Assembly: GCA_000499405.2 (NCBI GenBank)
Contig: HG738137.1
Location: forward strand, 27,029,928 to 27,093,927
Source of the DNA: Onchocerca volvulus
Lineage: Eukaryota; Nematoda; Chromadorea; Rhabditida; Onchocercidae
Direction: 5' to 3'
DNA length: 64,000 nt
In this document: positions 62,053 through 64,000 of the stretch, piece by piece
Layout of the letters: every line of letters begins with the position of its first letter
How positions within the stretch are numbered: position 1 is the stretch's first letter
The notes under the pieces: model-generated
Databases searched by the model: none
The model's input: the letters and a program-made list of their open reading frames with translations, nothing else
What the model was told of the DNA's origin: nothing
Program-made: the position numbers and the translations under genes

Positions 62053-63206
62053 CATCGAAAATGCCCTCTAAGTGGTTTGTTTGGCACTCCACCACCATCA
62101 ATCAATTTTTTCTCGCCTTCTTCTGCTGATACTAACATATTTCTTATTGCAAATAATGCTGTTATTAATGATACTAATACTGTAGCAGTAGCGGCATGCG
62201 ATCAATTCTCTGCAGAGATTTTTAGTTCCAATCAATCGCAACAACAGCGACAACAACAGCGACAACAGCAACGATTATCACAAATTATTTCAGAATCTAA
62301 AACAATGAATAATCAATTGGCACCATTTATGCCGAATAATATGAGTAAGTCTCTTCTTTTTTCCATTTTCATTGTTATATTTTAGTAATTTAGAAAGTTC
62401 AAATTTTACACATTTTCACATATCAACTATTACTTTTAATTCATTCATCCATTAATTAATATTAATCATTTTTTTTACAAAAAAAAAAAAAAACAATGAT
62501 AGAAATTGAATTAAACTGAGATATTTGTAATGATTGTTCATTTCGGCGAGATCTAATATGCATTCTAGGGTCCAGGAAATTCTAGGCATCACTAGTCAAT
62601 TTTTTTCGATTCAGATAGCTAAAATTTTGTGATGTGTCGTATTTGGAGATTAGTTATGAATGAATGGACAATTGGACTGCTGAATTATGGCCATTTATTT
62701 TAGGGTTCCAAAAAATTTTAAATATCATCATTCAGTTCTATTAAGTGTCTTAGGTAGAGACTAATTGATAAGTGAATGGATAATTGGGACTACTAATTTA
62801 AGTCCTCGGAAAATTCTAGGTCTTACTAGTCAGTTTTTTTTTTGGGATCTTTATAGCTAAAAATTCTAGTTTGTGTTGTGGAGAAGAATTGACAAATGAA
62901 TCGATAATTTTGAGTGATGAATTGTGGACATTCTTCATGCACATATATATTTGTTTGTTTAGCATGAATCATTTATATATTAAACAAAATTTTTGTTTGT
63001 AGGATTAAAATGTTGAGGTTGTATTGCATTATTTTATTTTATTTTTCAGAGACGGTCGATTCAGACGTTCTTGATTGTAGCCCATTTCAAGTAGGATTCA
63101 TGGAAGATTCCGACCATCATACAGTTTCACCTCCTTTTGAAATCTCACAATATCCGATTGAAGTAAAAGAAAGCAAAGAGGCATTTCATCGACAGCTCAC
63201 AAATAG
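61969..63206 (+). CDS. 5' part of a Ser/Ala/Gln-rich protein, continues past the window
   Basis: Two exons, 61969-62344 and 63050-63206, join in phase (ATG A|AG). The start follows a TATTACAG acceptor after about 55 bases; an ATT-started extension is open but has no ATG. The N-terminal 125 residues are low-complexity: Ser and Pro runs (SPSLSSSSSSLPSS), Ala/Thr repeats from a GCAACA tract, and a (QQQR)n segment. Exon 2 is more ordered (LDCSPFQVGFMEDSDHH, then ISQYPIEVKESKEAFHRQLTNR) and ends at a GTATTT donor. Such N-termini are common in transcription factors and signalling proteins, but no domain is visible here, so I assign no function. Later exons are beyond 63.2 kb, and probably outside the window. 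Confidence 0.65.
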
Positions 63207-64000
63207 GTATTTCTAATTCTAATTTTTAAAATTCCTACTTGTTGGTTAATAGCTCGTCTTTTCTTTGTCTTCATTAATAATATTCATTGTTTCTCTAGAA
63301 ATATATGTCACTTTCCTTTCCTTTCTTTTTTTTTTTTTTTTTTAATTGCTACTATTTCAAAGTAAAAGCAATTCATCAAAGTGATCGAAAAATTTTGCTT
63401 TGTTCAACTTCTTATCTCTTATTTATTCTTTATTATTATTTAAAATTCTAGACATTTGAACACTTCTTAAACAAAAATGAAATGGAAGTAAAATGTTTTC
63501 TTTTATTCTAGAAATTATTAGATTTGGTTATTCTAGACAAATGATTTGAATTTTAAAGGATTAGTCTTGAAATTAAATTCCAGTCTTTATAGTCAGCTTA
63601 GAACTGCATTTTTTCTGTTTTTGGCTCTGCATCGAAGAAGAGAAAGGATAGTACCGAATATTACTAAGGGATGCGAGGCATCTTTTTCGGTTTTATATAA
63701 TATGATTCATATAATATTAATTTCGCAGTTTCCCCTCCCCTCCCCCCCCCAAAAAAAAAAAAAAAAACCTGTGAAAATATGTAATCCCAGCAAAATATTT
63801 GCTTGAACTGTTGCGAATAAAGCAGATGATTTTAGGTAAAGTTTGGAACAGCAATATGTTGCTGAATGACCCCAATATGTTGATCAGATGATATTTTTGA
63901 CATCATAAAATTGCATAAACATTCAAAATTTACTTAATTTAAGAAGCTATCTACTCAACTTCAGCAGTTGATTGGATAAATTAGCTCCTTAGGGGCACTG
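63207..64000. other. Intronic sequence at the right edge
   Basis: Probably the intron after exon 2 of the Ser/Ala/Gln-rich gene. It contains a poly-T run near 63330 and a C-rich tract (63731-63750) followed by poly-A. The open frame at 63546-63806 runs through that tract; I could not place it as an exon with a good acceptor. Confidence 0.4.
63731..63750. repeat. C-rich tract (G-rich on the minus strand)
   Basis: TCCCCTCCCCTCCCCCCCCC: two C4 runs and a C9 run, the only such tract in this AT-rich window, directly followed by about 17 A. The minus strand could form a G-quadruplex if the G9 run supplies two tracts. Confidence 0.8.

Noticed and set aside
61956..62138. Minus-strand open frame rich in Val, Ala and Asp
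   Set aside because: It is the complement of the Ser/Ala/Thr repeats of the plus-strand gene, which has a start, a donor and a continuing exon.
63546..63806. Open frame near the right edge, possible third exon
   Set aside because: No acceptor in the phase left by exon 2 was found, and the frame runs through the C-rich and poly-A tract as PSPPQKKKKK.

Overview
The window looks like nuclear DNA of a parasitic nematode, most likely a filarial (clade III) worm. It is very AT-rich, genes are split into many short exons, introns are a few hundred bases with TTTCAG-like acceptors and GTAAGT-like donors, and several start codons sit just after a splice-acceptor motif, as expected for trans-spliced messages. 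The proteins are metazoan, and a Fer-type SH2/tyrosine kinase and short secreted collagen-like proteins point to nematodes. I saw no bacterial gene, CRISPR array or tRNA gene. All exon models were built by hand; for most genes the splice phases close without a conflict.

Layout. 0.6-6.3 kb (-): a PARP2-type ADP-ribosyltransferase with two N-terminal WWE domains. 7.5-10.9 kb (-): an alpha-carbonic-anhydrase-like protein that has lost its zinc ligands and ends in a GPI-anchor-like tail. 10.9-19.3 kb: mostly empty, with one tentative small membrane-protein gene at 16.4-17.2 kb. 19.3-23.8 kb (-): a nine-exon gene for a 531-residue unrecognised protein. 24.3-25.8 kb (-): the PP1 inhibitor PPP1R11, just upstream of it and possibly in the same operon. 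26.5-28.0 kb (+): ribosomal protein L17. 29.0-30.8 kb (-): NAC alpha. 32.5-35.0 kb (+): a ceramide synthase. 35.0-39.3 kb: no gene seen. 39.3-42.2 kb (-): a TRUB2-like pseudouridine synthase. 42.8-45.3 kb (-): ribosomal protein S4, hosting an intronic C/D snoRNA. 46.1-48.8 kb (+): a Fer-like kinase. 48.8-52.8 kb: a possible LTR remnant and a decayed coding region. 52.8-56.7 kb: two convergent mini collagen-like genes. 56.7-62.0 kb: no gene seen. 62.0 kb to the end (+): the first two exons of a Ser/Ala/Gln-rich protein that runs off the window.

The central block (RPL17, NAC alpha, RPS4, snoRNA, TRUB2) is a translation and RNA-modification neighbourhood. The S4 intron carries a guide RNA complementary to a conserved 18S rRNA segment, and the gene downstream modifies RNA. 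The points most worth a second look are the tandem-WWE PARP, the acatalytic carbonic anhydrase, the snoRNA, a possible poison exon in the S4 gene, a microRNA-like hairpin at 28.6 kb, and the paired mini collagen-like genes.
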